Of a DNA stretch of 64,000 nucleotides, positions 11,407 through 24,311 are shown piece by piece. Each line of letters opens with the position of its first letter. Position 1 is the first letter of the stretch. The stretch spans positions 6,967,339 through 7,031,338 of the forward strand of contig NC_087379.1 in NCBI RefSeq assembly GCF_963675165.1, read 5' to 3'. The translations under genes and the position numbers were made by a program. Below the pieces are notes generated by a model, which made no database searches, was not told the origin of the DNA, and saw only the letters and a program-made list of their open reading frames with translations. The stretch is from Halichondria panicea. Taxonomy: Eukaryota; Porifera; Demospongiae; Suberitida; Halichondriidae.

Positions 11407-12653
11407 CTATTGTTCCGCAACTAATTTTGCTTGGTCAGGGTCCCCAAATTCCTGTGTGGATTGTTCAGCTTGTGGAGGGCTGCTAAAATTACCACTCGGC
11501 TTAGGATGTAACGACAGTTGTGTCTTCATTGCTTCTTCAAATGTTATTTCGCCCTTGTCTATCGTTTGTAGTGCTTGAGTATTCGAAACAAGCTCATCAA
11601 CATTTAAGCTAATTGGATTGATTCCATCTTCTCCAATGTTTTTTAAAATTTCACCAGCAGCTCGCTGTAGCGTATCCAGTTTGTTTATGAGATCATGGAA
11701 ATCAATATCCTCTTTGTTGGAGTCAGCGAGATCTTTCAATCCCCTCTTCTTTTCAATTACTTTCGAAGCACGATTAGCGTTGGATTTAATTGTATTAACG
11801 AATGATGCAGCATTCAATACTGACACGTGCAGATTGACTACAGACTCTATAGCGTCTTGAAGTATCTTCTGCCTCTTTGCATTCTCTTCTTGGGCTCTCT
11901 CCTGTTCTATCACATCTAGGGCTGCCTTTCTCTCGTTAGTACGTGCTAAATAGGATAAGCCAAAGCTAAACATACTTATGGAGAAAGCCACCTGAGGTGC
12001 TATTATCGCCATGGCTCCTGCTGTGGCACAAGCACTACTAACCATACTAAATGTGGTTGTTAATCCTTTACTATTCTCTCTATCGTCAATAGCCTCCTTA
12101 TGTTTCTCCACAGCATCGGTTACTTTTTTTTTCGCTTCTTTACGTTGACCAGAGAAGTGTTCTTTGGCACAGGAAACTTTGTCATCCATTTCTTTTTGAG
12201 CTGTTAGGAATTTCTGAAAAGATTCATCACAATCCTTTAGGTAGTCACTTAGTGAAAAGGTATACTTTTGTAGATCAACTAAAATTTTTCTTTCTAATTG
12301 CTGCTTGATTTCAGTAACGTGCTGCTCCTCGGTAGCATACTTTGCCATCGAAATACACTCTTCTAGACAGTCTTTGCCTTCTTGAATAAAATCACAAAAT
12401 TCCTCCGTAGAACGGCAATTTCATCTCTCACTTCAGGATCCGAAGCAGCTGTATCACCTTCAAGAATACTTCGCACACGTATTTCAGCTTCTTTTACCTC
12501 TTTGACAGCACTGTCTACTAAAGGTAGAAATTCAACCAGTGCCATGGCACCATCATAAACGTCAGTGAATAAGCCTGACACGCTTGCGTAGCTGACGCTT
12601 TGGACAGGGGTGCTATTCTTATCAAGGTCTACGCAAGTTCCGTTTTTGTCCAT
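11407..12653 (-). pseudogene. helical/hydrophobic-segment protein, copy 2 (frameshift)
   Basis: An ATG at 12653 opens the family N-terminus (MDKNGTCVDLDKNS), and the downstream part runs to a TAG at 11407-11409. A one-base change near 12400 (CCTCCG where other copies have CCTTCTG) shifts the frame about 85 codons in, so the two halves lie in different frames. Otherwise the layout is that of the intact copies, with a hydrophobic segment around FSMVSSACATAGAMAIIAPQ and an acidic, proline-containing tail. The decamer CTATATAAGG lies ~125 bp upstream. A sequencing error could also explain a one-base difference. Confidence 0.75.
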
Positions 12654-12777
12654 CTTTACACAATTAGAAATTCTACTTGGGCCTATTCAAAATTTTCTAA
12701 ACAACAACTCTAGCAGTATTGAAGCAGTGCTATAATGACTAACGATTATATGATATCCAATTCATTAATAGAACACA

Positions 12778-12787
12778 CTATATAAGG
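12778..12787 (-). promoter_or_regulatory. conserved TATA-like element upstream of helical-protein copy 2
   Basis: CTATATAAGG on +, ~125 bp upstream of the start at 12653, followed by the family-conserved ATAATACTATATTTG. It is a candidate core promoter by position and conservation. Confidence 0.35.
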
Positions 12788-13263
12788 ATAATACTATATT
12801 TGTAGTTACTTTATTCATTAGTTTGTGGCACACGCAACTTCCACCGGCACCGTAAACAATAGTCTGGGGGCCAGACCTTTTTCTCAGAGAGGGGAGGGGG
12901 GGAAGAGAGAAAGAAGGTCTGGAGACTCTTGCAGCACTTCCGTGTGCTCTTGGAATGTCAATAGGGAGGAGACTGTGATATTGGAGGTTATAAAGAAGGA
13001 GTAGATGTAGCAATACTCTCATTTCATTGGCTGTATCTAAATTCCATTGGCTGTAATCCAAATTCCAAGGCAATACTCGCATTTCATTGGGTTAAAAATC
13101 ACATGACATAGGATATGCATTTCATTGGCTCTGGCCACATTCCGCTAGAGCACACGGAAATGCTGCCAGACCTAATCCTAGCTCTCTTGATTTTGCCCCC
13201 GAGCCCCCAGACTAGTAAACAATTGTGAATGTTGCGAATGTGTAAATTGCCTCTCATTTACAG

Positions 13264-13418
13264 TGACTGGCCCATGGTCTACGTAGTATACACACTCATC
13301 TACACACTCACACAGGTTAGTGACGGTGCCTCTCTGAGTTGGAGCTGTACCTGTGTGCCAAGTCCTCTAGCTCTGACCACAGACTATGATACTGTTCATC
13401 TCTGAAAGGGAGGGGGAG
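13264..13418. pseudogene. inverted INTS13 exon 11 fragment joined to exon 14 fragment
   Basis: From about 13264 to 13320 the + strand reads the sense sequence of INTS13 exon 11 and its donor (CTGGCCCATGGTCTACG, then CACTCACACAGGTTAG), opposite to every other copy. It abuts, at about 13321, a fragment of exon 14 in normal minus orientation that continues into its acceptor near 13405. The pair looks like an inversion or template-switch junction within the array. It has no coding potential. Confidence 0.65.
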
Positions 13419-15204
13419 ATTAGTGTTCACCCTGTCATTATGTCACTATGAGTACTATGAGTACGTTACAATACACAAGCTGGCAGGTCATGAAGCAAAT
13501 GGTATATGGGATATTCTATGGGACAAATCAGGCACTACAAAAAACAGAACAAAAAAGGTTTTACAAGCATATAATTATATTAATTGCCAACTATAATTAT
13601 GGTTACAATCTTGAAAACTACATGCGCACCACATGACATTGCATACATGTATAATTAGCTCATGCACGCTATAGCTCATGGATTTTCTCATTGTCAATAA
13701 ATTTATCTCCACAACAACAACAGCAAATGCACACACACACAGATGTAGAGTGTTCGTTCATTCGTGATCTAGTAATGGTGCAACACTGCAGGGAGAGAGA
13801 AACACATCATGTTAATCACTAATCTCAAAGTATACACTAGCTGAAGCTACTTACTTGCTAGTTCTCAAGTTCTTGTAACGCTCAATCTTTGATTCACCAT
13901 AGCTACGGCCGGCAAACTCTTAATGACAGCCATCAGCCGCGACACGTTTCCTGTTTGTCCACACCGATAATAACGAGTCTCCGGGTTTAGCGAGTGTGGG
14001 GAGTCCTCCGTCCACTAGTGGGTGTGGTCTGTGACCTTCCTGTGTTCTCGTGTTCCACTTATAGTCTGACCCATTGACTGACCTTCCACCTCTATCGTTT
14101 GAGAGCCTATAATAGCAACAATCAATTATTAGAGTGTCTCGAAATATCCCCCCCCCCCCCCTGTCTCATAATGCATAATTATAAGCTACAGAGAGTATGC
14201 CAGTACTGTACATAGACATTACTTGCATATTTGGGAGATAATATAGCAAGTTGATGTATGTTAGAGGATCTACCCCCTAAGTCCCTAACCTAACAGCATT
14301 CAGTTTCAAAGAAGCATTCCATAACTAATTAGCAGGAATGTGCCACAACATTCATACACTCACTTTTCGACATCCCTCCAATTTGAAGAACTCTCAGTGG
14401 CTGTACTGCCATTCTCTGTGTATATGGGTGGGGGGCAATAGTGAAGGTCGTGTACGTCTCACACTAACCCCTCCTACCTGTCTTGACGGGAGGTGTTTTC
14501 CTGGGCAGCTGCATGCTTGGACAACGGGAGGTCATCTGAAGGAGGAACTCTAGCAAGTGACGATGCCTCTCAGAGTTGGAGCTGTACATGTGTGCCAAGT
14601 CCTCTAGCTCTGACCACAGACTACGATACTGTTCATCTCTGAAGGGGGAGGGGGAGATTAGTGTTCACCCTGTCATTATGTCACTATGAGTACGTTACCT
14701 CTTAACCCCTTTGTTCCTGCCACCAGTCGGTATTGACAGCGGCTCGTTGGCTTTCTCTTTCTCATATAGCTGAGTGATCACCTAATAAGAAATGTAATGA
14801 CAAAAATTGAATAAATACAAAGTCAATACATGGAACTTGAAATTGGTCACCTTAAAAAAAGGGTCAGTTTTTATAAAGATCTGAGGTCTTGGTGTCTTGT
14901 TATCAAGAATGTGCTATGCCTTATAAGGGAACGATATACATGTAGGTTTCGGCCACGGTAAACAGAGGTGACCTTTTGTTGTGGCATTTAGTTGCACACA
15001 AACTATAGCTCATTTGGTCCGCTAATGTAATGGGTGTCACATGTTTGCTCACCTGTTGTTTGATTAGAGCTGGTAGACAGTCTAGCTCCTATAGAGAGAA
15101 ACAGTCAGTAAAAGCCTCTAATTAGAGTTGGGGTTAGCTAACCTGTGTGAGTGTGTAGATGAGTGTGTCTGCGTAGACCATGGGCTTCCAGCTTGCTCAG
15201 AGCT

Positions 15205-15377
<173 letters not shown>

Positions 15378-15834
15378 GGAGGTCAAACAACTACCACTCT
15401 GCACATGCAGAGCCTGAGGCGGCATACGGCATATAGAAGGGAAACTACCAGTCGGCATACACATACACATTATCATACACATAAGTCACCATGTCAACAA
15501 TGTACTCATAATTATGTCCTTTGACTTTGTCCTATTTTTTTGTCATTACATTTCTTATCAGGTGATCACTCAGCTATAATGATTGTACAATGGTTGTCTG
15601 TAGTCATGAATTTACACAACTATAAACTGACATGTGCATATTCCTAGTTACTTGCCGATATCTGATAGTCAGTGATGCGTCCCCCCCATCCCTCGCTGAT
15701 TTGAGGGGGGGGGTCATCCAGGTGGAGTCTCTTGGACAGTATACATGCATGCAGTGCAGAAAGATCACTCCTAGAGGCAATTAACAAGAGTGGATATTTT
15801 TAGTTAAAAATTGCTCTTAATAGGCTATATAATA

Positions 15835-16041
15835 TACCGTATAGCGGGTAATTTTCGTGGGGTAAAATATTCGTTATTTTCGTGGGCAAGTTGACCTCCA
15901 TGAAATTTAACATAGGCGTGGCTTACCGGAACGTAGGAATGCAGGCAGGCAACGAGACTAAACAAAATTTTTACTCACAAAACCACCGTTTCTCGAGTTG
16001 AACGGATTTTTTACCCCACGAAAATTACCTGCTATACAGTA
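15835..16041. mobile_element. MITE with CCGTATAGC-type inverted repeats
   Basis: TACCGTATAGCGGGTAATTT at 15835 is matched in reverse complement at the right end (16041) over about 33 bp with two mismatches, including the shared CGTGGGGTAAAA. The outermost TA may be a TA target duplication, as in Tc1/mariner elements. It is related to the elements at 30181-30627 and 41522-41800. Confidence 0.7.
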
Positions 16042-16561
16042 ATGTCATTACATCATATCAAAATGTATACCTAATCAAAGGTACAACAAAATATTATTAT
16101 GTACTGCGGCCCGAGGGCATTATGTCATCCAGTGCAATATATGGCATGTTGCACGAGGGCGCCGGCAATAACTAACTTGTTGCCCAATGACATTAAACTC
16201 GTCTGACTGGTCATATAAATCGTAATAAAAGACATGTGTTTTGAAGGAATTTAGTGTATTCATTAGTTTTGCTGAATTCCATAGTAAATTTTTAGTAATA
16301 ATGCAGTGCAATATATGGTAGCCATGGCAGTGATGCAACATGCCATATACTGAGCACTGGATTGCTTTGATCTGCCCACTCACTGGGCAACAACTCATTT
16401 TACAGTTACAATTAATTTTGGTAGTTTGGCAAAAGCTTATACTTATAAGATGAGCAAAAATAAACTAGTATATGCGGGGGAAAGTTTAACACATACATAT
16501 TACGTACAATGTACATGTGATCAAAATATCTAGCATATAATATGGTACGATATCTCTTCAG

Positions 16562-17853
16562 CTATTGTTCCGCAACATATTCTGCTTGTTCGGGATCACC
16601 TAATTCCTGTGCGGCTTCTTCTAAAGGAGGAGCTGTCTCGCCATCTTGGGAGGGGCTGCTAAAATCACCATTCGGCTTAGGAACTAATGATACGTGAAGC
16701 TGTGCCTTCATTGCTTTTTGAAGCTCTTGAAGTGTTGTTTCACCATGGTCAGTCGTTTGTAGCGGTTGAGTATTTGAATTGAGCTCATCGGGCTTTGAGC
16801 TAATTGGAGTGCTTCCCTTTTCTCCGATTATTTCAACAATTTTATCAGCAGCTCGCTGCAGGCTATCCATTCTCTTTATGAGATCACGGAAATTAATATC
16901 CTCTTTGTTGGAGTCAGCGAGATCTTTCAATACCCCCTTCTTTTTCGAAGCACGATTGGTGTGGGATTTCATATCCATAACGAGTGCTTCAGCATCCAAC
17001 ACTGCCTCTCGCAGGTCAACTACCCTATTATAGGCGTCTAGTAGTATCTTCTCCTTCTTTGCCATCTCTTCTTGGGCTCTCTCCTGCTTCTTAACATGTA
17101 GGGTTGCTGTGTTCTCATTAGTGCTTGCTACGTATGTGTGGATGCAGCCGGCAATACTTGCAGAAAAAGCTGCATGAGGTGACATTATCCCCGAGGCTCC
17201 TGCTCTGGCTATAGCTCTAGTAACAACACTAAATAAGGTTGTCAATCCTTCACTCTTCTTTCCCATAGCAATAGCCTCCTCGTATTTCTTCACAGCATCG
17301 CTTGCTTCTTTTTTCGCCTCTTCATGTTGAACAGAGAAATGTTTTTTGGCACTGGAAAGTTCGTCGTGCACTCCTTTGTGAGTTGTTCGAAACTCCTCAA
17401 AAGAAGTATCACAATCCTTTATAGGTAGCCGCTTAGTGTATTAATATAGACTGTTAGCTTTTCTAAGATTTTGCTTCCTAATTGCTCCTTGATTTCAGTA
17501 ACGTGCTGCTCATCTCTAACATGCTCTGCCATATCAAGACAATATTCCAAAAAGTTTTTGCTCGCTCGAATCATATCACGAACTTCTTTCTGTAGAGTGG
17601 CAAGCTCATCTCTCACACCAGGATCCGAATCAGCTGTGATACCATCAAGAAAACACTTTTCAGCTTCTTTTCCTTTTTCGAAAACATTTGACATTGTAGG
17701 TACAATTTTGAACAGATTCAAGGCATTATCAAAAAAGGTGGAAATCCACGAGACTATTGCATTGTTGCTGACATTTTGAGCAGCAATGGTGCTATTAAAT
17801 GGTACTAGCTCTACCTCTGGGTCGACACTAGATGTAGCTTTGTTTTTGTCCAT
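16562..17853 (-). pseudogene. helical/hydrophobic-segment protein, copy 3 (frameshift)
   Basis: The family ATG is at 17853 (MDKNKATSSVDPE); an in-frame ATG also exists further upstream at 17880. A two-base insertion near 17420 (CTTTATAGG where other copies have CTTTAGG) breaks the frame after about 145 codons, and the second part runs on to a TAG at 16562. The second part keeps the hydrophobic segment (contains AGASGIMSPHAAFSASIAG) and the acidic tail. This copy is the most diverged in the N-terminal region and has lost the KVIEK block seen in others. Confidence 0.75.
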
Positions 17854-17892
17854 CTTCAGCCAGTTACTATAACCATGCAATGGGCAGCTCTA

Positions 17893-18115
17893 AGCTAATG
17901 AGGTATAAAACAAACTATATATATATAAGGATAATTAATACTATATTTGCATGTAATTACACTAAGCTAATGTGGTATAGCCAATTCATTAATAGAACAA
18001 ACTATATAAGGATAATACTAAGCTAATGTGGTAGCCAATTCATTAATATAAGGATATATACTATATTTGCATGCATAATTACACTAAGCTAATGTGGTAG
18101 CCAATTCGGGAAAAT
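17893..18115. repeat. ~60-bp imperfect tandem repeats upstream of helical-protein copy 3
   Basis: The block CTAAGCTAATGTGGTA-GCCAATTCATTAATA, with the TATA-containing CTATATAAGG, recurs about four times with small indels. It is the promoter-proximal region of copy 3 amplified in place. A TATATAAGG lies at 17922-17930, ~70 bp upstream of the copy 3 start, and a second CTATATAAGG at 18002-18011. Confidence 0.65.
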
Positions 18116-18239
18116 ACTGTATTTGCAAATACGCCAAGCCATGCACTCCTGGCCAAACTAATGTGCCGGGGTAGCCAATTTATTAAGAACAAACTGATAA
18201 TACTGCTTAATTCATTGCACGCATGCATGGTATGGGGAG

Positions 18240-18688
18240 TAGGCCTTGCCCAATTATGCTCAAAATTTTGCCTATTAGTCTAGTCTCCAAGTCTCATGCA
18301 TTGTACCTATTAGTCTTTAAGTATTACCCATTAGTCTCAAAATCATCAACGAGAATTATACTGCAACATCACAGACGCTTCTACATAATCTTCTAAAGAA
18401 GTATTATTGGTGAAAGAAAAAAGTCAACTCATCTAGTAGTATACTACTAGCACCTTCCATACGTATATACTAGTCTAGCCACGACGTGGACCATGTGCTC
18501 AGAAGTACGTGTAACGGTTAGTTATTCATGCTACTGAGCTTCTATACATACAACTGTACTTTCTACCAACATTTGGTAAAAATTGCCTAATAGGCTAATA
18601 TTTTTTGCCTATTAGGCTGGCATAATGCTCAATGCTCCACTGCACCTATTAGTCTCAAAATTATGCTAGCATAATTGGGCAAGGCCTA
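18240..18688. mobile_element. hAT-like MITE with 21-bp inverted repeats and 8-bp target duplication
   Basis: 18240-18260 (begins TAGGCCTTGCCCAATTAT) is the exact reverse complement of 18668-18688. ATGGGGAG flanks both sides (18232-18239 and 18689-18696). The paralogous position in cassette 7 (30672-30679) has ATGGGGAG once and no insert, which proves insertion and an 8-bp duplication. Eight-base duplications are typical of hAT elements. The interior repeats a CCTATTAGTCT motif, as subterminal repeats often do. No ORF. Confidence 0.85.
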
Positions 18689-20925
18689 ATGGGGAGTACA
18701 GAACTGTGAATGTTGTAAAACCTCTCACTTGACAAACATGCAGTAACTCATCAGGTACGCACACAGCTATACATGTACATAATTATAGTATGTGAATACG
18801 TTGATGGCTAGAAACGTTTTATCCCAGAGCTAAACACTGCACAGTAGTAATTTAAGCTGGTTAGTGATGGCTTACGTACGTCACTATAGGGTGTAACTCT
18901 ATAGGCGGAGGTACACCTCTGCAGCTCAAGTGAAGATGACTTGGGAGTAGACCACTTCAACACAACATCCTTTGTTGAGGAGTCCTTCTTTGTGGAGGAT
19001 ATCACCAACAGTCCATATAACCTGCATGCACGAGAATGGTAAAAATCAGATCATGAAAGCATAGGAATAAATAGTATAAATCAGACATTATAGATCTAAC
19101 CTAAACACACCAAACTATATATCATGAAATTACATACATGCAGTAATGACATTGCATGCATGTATACATGTCAAATTAGTTCATGCACGCTAGTTTATGG
19201 ATTTTGGTTCATTGTCAATAAATTTATCTCCACAACAACAACAGCAAATGCACACACACACAGATGTAGAGTGTTCGTTCATTCGTGATCTAGTAATGGT
19301 GCAACACTGCAGGGAGAGAGACACACATCATGTTAAACACTAATCTCAAAGTATACAATAGCTCTAAACTACTTACTTGCTAGTTCTCAAGTTCTTGTAA
19401 AGCTCAATCTTTGATTCACCATAGCTACGGCCGGCAAACTCTTGATGACAACCATCAGCCGCGACACGTTTCCTGTTTGTCCACATCGACAGTAATGAGT
19501 CTCCAGGTTTAGCGAGTGTGGGGAGTCCTCCGTCCACTAGTGGGTGTGGTCTGTGACCTTCCTGTGTCCTCGTGTTCCACTTATAGTCTGAGCCATTGAC
19601 TGACCTTCCACCTCTATCGTTGGAGTGCCTATAATAGCAACAATTAATTATTAGAGTGTCTCGAAATGTACCCCCCCCCTCGTCTCATAATGCATAATTA
19701 TAAAGCTACAGAGAGTCTGCCAGTGCTGTACATAAACATTACTTGCATATTTAGGGAGATAATATAGCAAGTTGATATACGTTAGAGGATCTACCCTCTA
19801 AGTCCCTAACCTAACAGCATTTCGTTCCATAACTAATTAGCAGGAATGTGCCACAACATTCATACACTCACTTTTCGACATCCCTCCAATTTGAAGAACT
19901 CTCAGTGGCTGTACTGCCATTCTCTGTGTGTGTGTGGGGGGGTAGGCAATAGTGAAGGTCGTATCTCACACTAACCCCTCCTACCTGTCTTGACGGGAGG
20001 TGTTTTCCTAGGCAGCTGCATGCTCAGACAACGGGAGGTCATCTGAAGGAGGAACTCTAGCAAGTGACGATGCCTCTCAGAGTTGGAGCTGTACATATGT
20101 GCCAAGTCCTCTAGCTCTGACCACAGACTGCGATACTGTTCATCTCTGAAGGGGGGGGGGGGAGATTAGTGTTCACCCTGTCATTATGTCATTATGTCAC
20201 GAGTACGTTACAATAATGCAACAGCTGGCTGGTCATGTGATAGAGTACCTCTTAACCCCTTTGTTCATGCCACCAGTCGGTATTGACAGTGGCTCGTTGG
20301 CTTTCTCTTTCTCATAGAGCTGAGTGATCACCTGATAAGAAATGTGATGACACAATTAATGTGATGGAATAAATACAAAGTAATCAATGCATGGAACTTG
20401 AAATTAGTCACCTTAAAAAGGGTCAGTTTTTATAAAGATTCGAGGTTTTGGTGTTTAGTTATCAAGAATGTCACCTAGGTTTCGGCCCACGGTAAACAGA
20501 GGTGACCTTTTGTTGATGCATTTAGTTGCACACAAACTGCTCATTTGGTAACCTGTACTTTATATCACAGTTGACCGCTAATTTAATGGGGTGTCACATG
20601 CTCACCTGTCTGCATTGCTCCAGTTGTGGGTCTGACATGGTCTCTTGTTTGATTAGACTGAGCCGGTAGACAGTCCAGCTCCTATATATAGAGAGAAACA
20701 GTCAGTAAAAGCTATAATTAGAGCGGGGCCAGGGTAGCTAACCTGTGTGTGTGAGTGTGTAGATGAGTGTGTTTGCGTAGACCATGGGCCAGTGACGAGT
20801 GGCGTGTTCCAACTTGCTCAGAGCTGTGCAGGTGTGTGTGGGAGGGAATGTGCAGTCAAAACAACACACACTGCACATAGAAGGGAACTACCCCAGCCAT
20901 ACACATTTAAATCACCATGTAAATG

Positions 20926-21474
20926 AAAGCACCGCAGGTGCTGATGCCTCGGTGGAGGTGCCAAAACTACATAACATAAAACTACTAATAGCTAGCTTTT
21001 ATTATACAAACATTGATTATGAATTTTGCTGCATGCAATCAACCGAATAGTGGGTAATGATCGACCATGATTGTTGTTAAAAACGATCGATGCCAAAAGT
21101 TCAAGTCTAAAATTAATGGCTGCAAGTCAGCAGAACCTTGCAGCTCTCTGCTCACTCTTGCAGCTACCAATAGCTAGCGTTCTAGTGCAGAGCTAACTAC
21201 TAAGTAGAGTAGTAACACTCGGTGAACAAGTTTTGCTACGGACTCTTCTGAAAAGGCTGCAATAGCATTCCAAGTAAGCAAAACTAGGCATAACTCGAGA
21301 ACGAAGCATTATTTTGCAAATCCACGAATTAAAATCCAAGTAAACATGACTAGAAGCCTATAGAAACTCTTAATTGCACTTGATTCATCCTTGAGCAGCC
21401 GTAGCGGTCTACACACACAGACACACAGACACACTATATCGTATACCTCGCTTGCGCATGCGCACCGAGGCATA
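20926..21474. mobile_element. ~550-bp insertion in intron 10 of cassette 7
   Basis: Compared with the same intron in cassette 9 (AAATCACCATGTAAACAATG, near 10181), cassette 7 has about 550 bp inserted between CCATGTAAA and CAATGTACAT. The insert has TGCCTCGGTG near its left end (20946) and CACCGAGGCA at its right end, a possible short inverted repeat set slightly inside on the left. No coding sequence is seen. Confidence 0.6.
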
Positions 21475-22420
21475 ACAATGTACATAAGTTATGTGCTTAT
21501 ACAAGCTAGTTCATTATAAACTACACAGCTGTACTCTCACCATACACTCAGTCAAAGCTTTGAAAACAAACACCTATAATCTTTTAGTTTTGAAATTGGA
21601 CGTTCCTGTTATGGCATCCGAAAAATAGCTCCGAAAACAAGTCTGGTTTGAAAAAAACACTATGCTCTTTTTTCAGAAAATTGAAGAGTTGCATGTGCCA
21701 GAAAATAAATCGCTGATCCAAGCACATCATATATTGTATGTAGCACAGCTACTAAACACATTTTGTAACTGGATGTTTGTTATGGACACTCACCGATCTG
21801 CTCCGGGTAGACCTTGGGTATCTTTGTCCTGTCCACTGGAGTGGGGGCCAGTGAGTTCTCCTTGACCAACTCACTGAAGTCCTGCATGTGAGTCAAAACA
21901 CGTGCAGCAATAATGGCTGTCTGTAATCCATGCAGCTATTATAGGATTTACACAATTATAAACTTAAAACTGATATGTGCATATTGCCATGCCACTTGCC
22001 GATATCCGATAGTCAGTGATGTGTCCCCCCCAGCCCTCGCTGATTGAGGGGGGATCATCCAGGTGGGGTCTCGTGGACGGTATACAGTGGAGGGAGGGGC
22101 ACAGTACATATGTACATGTTAACAAAAGTAATGCACTGGACAGTATTAGTTATCCAATCTCAAGCCAAAAATTGGTCTCAATAATTATATGAGCTGTAAT
22201 AATTCTAGTACGTACCTCATGACAAAATGCACATATCGAAATGTACACACAATTTTCCATTACAATTAGTCTCCCCCCCCTCAATATCTTCTGGGTACCT
22301 GGGTGGCTGGTGAGGACGTGGGAGATGATCTTGGTAGTGCTCTTCCTGGGTTGCTCTAGTAATACGGCTTTACCAGACAGCACAAAGTTGATCAGACAGA
22401 TGGTGGGACGACTGGTTACC

Positions 22421-22451
22421 TGTGTGTGTGTATGTGTGTGTGTGTGTGTGT

Positions 22452-22505
<54 letters not shown>
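22421..22505. repeat. TG/CA microsatellite at exon 8 acceptor of cassette 7
   Basis: About 85 bp of TG on + directly adjoining the exon 8 acceptor; on - the run of CA ends in the CAG used for splicing. The functional cassette has about ten dinucleotides here (50358-50375). Confidence 0.9.
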
Positions 22506-22507
<2 letters not shown>

Positions 22508-22885
22508 CAGGGGGGTTGTGGGTGGAGTAACACAGCACTGATAGATATGTTCTGGCCCATACACAATTAATGTATTTGTGGAAAGCTAAACACTGAACAG
22601 CTCTGAACAGCTAACATCGAGTGTCTGAGACCATGTAGCTCGTCAGAATTAGATAAATTCCACTTTACCGATTTTTGTTACAGTTTCACGAGCACACTCC
22701 TGCAGCTGATACGACTTACGGAACCCATGATTATATATACACAATATAATTATTGGTGGAAAGCTATCATACGTCTCAGTATTTGTGCAGTTAAACAATT
22801 TTCCAGTGTGACAAAATAACAACAACGAGCAAAAATAAACATTTGCATTTGAAACCCGTATGTATAATTATGTATCAAGGTTCAG

Positions 22886-24139
22886 CTATTGTTTCGCAAC
22901 TAGTTCTGTGTGTTCAGAGTTACCAATTTCCTGTTCAGCTTGTTCAGGGCCAACTAATTCCTGTTCGGCTTCTTCTAAAGGAGGAACTGTCTCGCCATCT
23001 TGGGAGGGGCTGCTAAAATTACCGTTCGGCTGAGACGGTATGTTTAGAGTCTTCCTGATGTCTTGCATTGTTGCTTGGCCTTGGTCAGTCGTTTGGTGTG
23101 GTTGAGTATTCGAAACAAGCTCATCAGATTTTGAGCTAATTGGAGTTGTTCCATCTTCTCCGATTTTCTTTAAAATTTCACTAGCAGCTCGTTGTAGCCT
23201 ATCCATTTTGTTAGTGAGATCATGGAATTGAAAATCCTTTTTGTTGGAGTCAGCAACATCTTTCAATCCCCTCTTCTTTTCGTTCTTTTCAATTGCTTTC
23301 GAAACATGGCTAGAGCCAGATTTAATTTTACCAACGAATGATGCAGCATTCAATACTAACACGCACAAACTGCTAACAGTGTTCAAAGCGTCTTGAAATA
23401 TCTTCTCTTTCTTTTCCATCTTTTCTCGTGCTCTCTTCTGCTTCCTAACATCTAGGACTGCTGTTCCCTCATTAGTATGTGCTAAATATGATAGGAAGAT
23501 GCTACAGAGACTTGTACCGAAAGTTGCCTGAAGTGATATAACATTCATGGCTCCTGCTTGGACACTAGCAATACCAACTGTATCAAATAGGGTTTTTAAT
23601 CCTGTTTTGTCTTTATCGACAATAGCCCTCTCATGTTTCTTCACAGCATCAATTGCTTTTTCTTCCGCTTCTTTGTGTTGATCAGAGAAGTCTTTTTGGG
23701 CACCAGAAATTTGGATACTCATTTCTTCGTTACATTTTCGAAATTTTTCAAAAGATTCATCACAATTTTTTAGGTAGTCGCTTAGGTAATCGATAAACTC
23801 TTTTAGATTGTCTAAGACTTTTCTTCCTAATTGTTCCTTGATTTCAGTAAGGTGCTGCTCATTGGCAGCATACTTCGCCATCGAAAGACACTCTTCTAGA
23901 TAGTCTTTGCCTACTTGAATAAAATCCTCAAATTCCTTCTGTAGAATGGCAATCTTAACTTTCACTTCAGGATCTGAATCAGCTGTAATATCTTTAAGAA
24001 TACTTTGCATATCCCTTTCAGCTTTTTCGACAGCATCCGACATTGAAGGTAGACATTTAAACCGTTTCATTGCACCATTATAAACTTGGGTGAGTAAGCT
24101 GTCCTCATAAGGGACTACACAAGATTCATTTTTGTCCAT
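22886..24139 (-). CDS. helical/hydrophobic-segment protein, copy 4 (intact, 417 residues)
   Basis: This is a single uninterrupted exon. I chose the ATG at 24139 (MDKNESCVVPYED) because it matches the start of copies 2, 3 and 5; two codons upstream only a GTG is in frame. The layout is a charged, Lys/Glu-rich, heptad-like region to about residue 175, a hydrophobic, Gly/Ala/Ser-rich segment to about 220 (contains ASVQAGAMNVISLQATFGT), a second helical region to about 330, and a polar acidic tail with GNFSSPSQDGE. There is no signal peptide. It lies in the exon 7-8 intron of INTS13 cassette 7, on the same strand. I do not recognise the family. The layout recalls helical membrane-inserting proteins (ClyA/Hbl-type) or apolipoprotein L, which is inference. 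Confidence 0.7.
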   Translation of the reverse strand: MDKNESCVVPYEDSLLTQVYNGAMKRFKCLPSMSDAVEKAERDMQSILKDITADSDPEVKVKIAILQKEFEDFIQVGKDYLEECLSMAKYAANEQHLTEIKEQLGRKVLDNLKEFIDYLSDYLKNCDESFEKFRKCNEEMSIQISGAQKDFSDQHKEAEEKAIDAVKKHERAIVDKDKTGLKTLFDTVGIASVQAGAMNVISLQATFGTSLCSIFLSYLAHTNEGTAVLDVRKQKRAREKMEKKEKIFQDALNTVSSLCVLVLNAASFVGKIKSGSSHVSKAIEKNEKKRGLKDVADSNKKDFQFHDLTNKMDRLQRAASEILKKIGEDGTTPISSKSDELVSNTQPHQTTDQGQATMQDIRKTLNIPSQPNGNFSSPSQDGETVPPLEEAEQELVGPEQAEQEIGNSEHTELVAKQ

Positions 24140-24301
24140 GTTCACACAAACTGATCTAAGGCTTTTTCAAAAATCTTGAAGTTATGAACAACAAACTCTA
24201 CTAATCAATGAGTGGAAGTACTAAAGCAATGCTAGGTAAGCTTAATGACCAAGATTATATGCATGGTGGTGTAATATAAGCCATGTTTATAATAGAACAA
24301 A

Positions 24302-24311
24302 CTATATAAGG
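24302..24311 (-). promoter_or_regulatory. conserved TATA-like element upstream of helical-protein copy 4
   Basis: CTATATAAGG on +, ~165 bp upstream of the copy 4 start, in a block also shared with copy 5 (AATAGAAC before it, GTAATTACTTTATTCATG after it). Confidence 0.4.
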
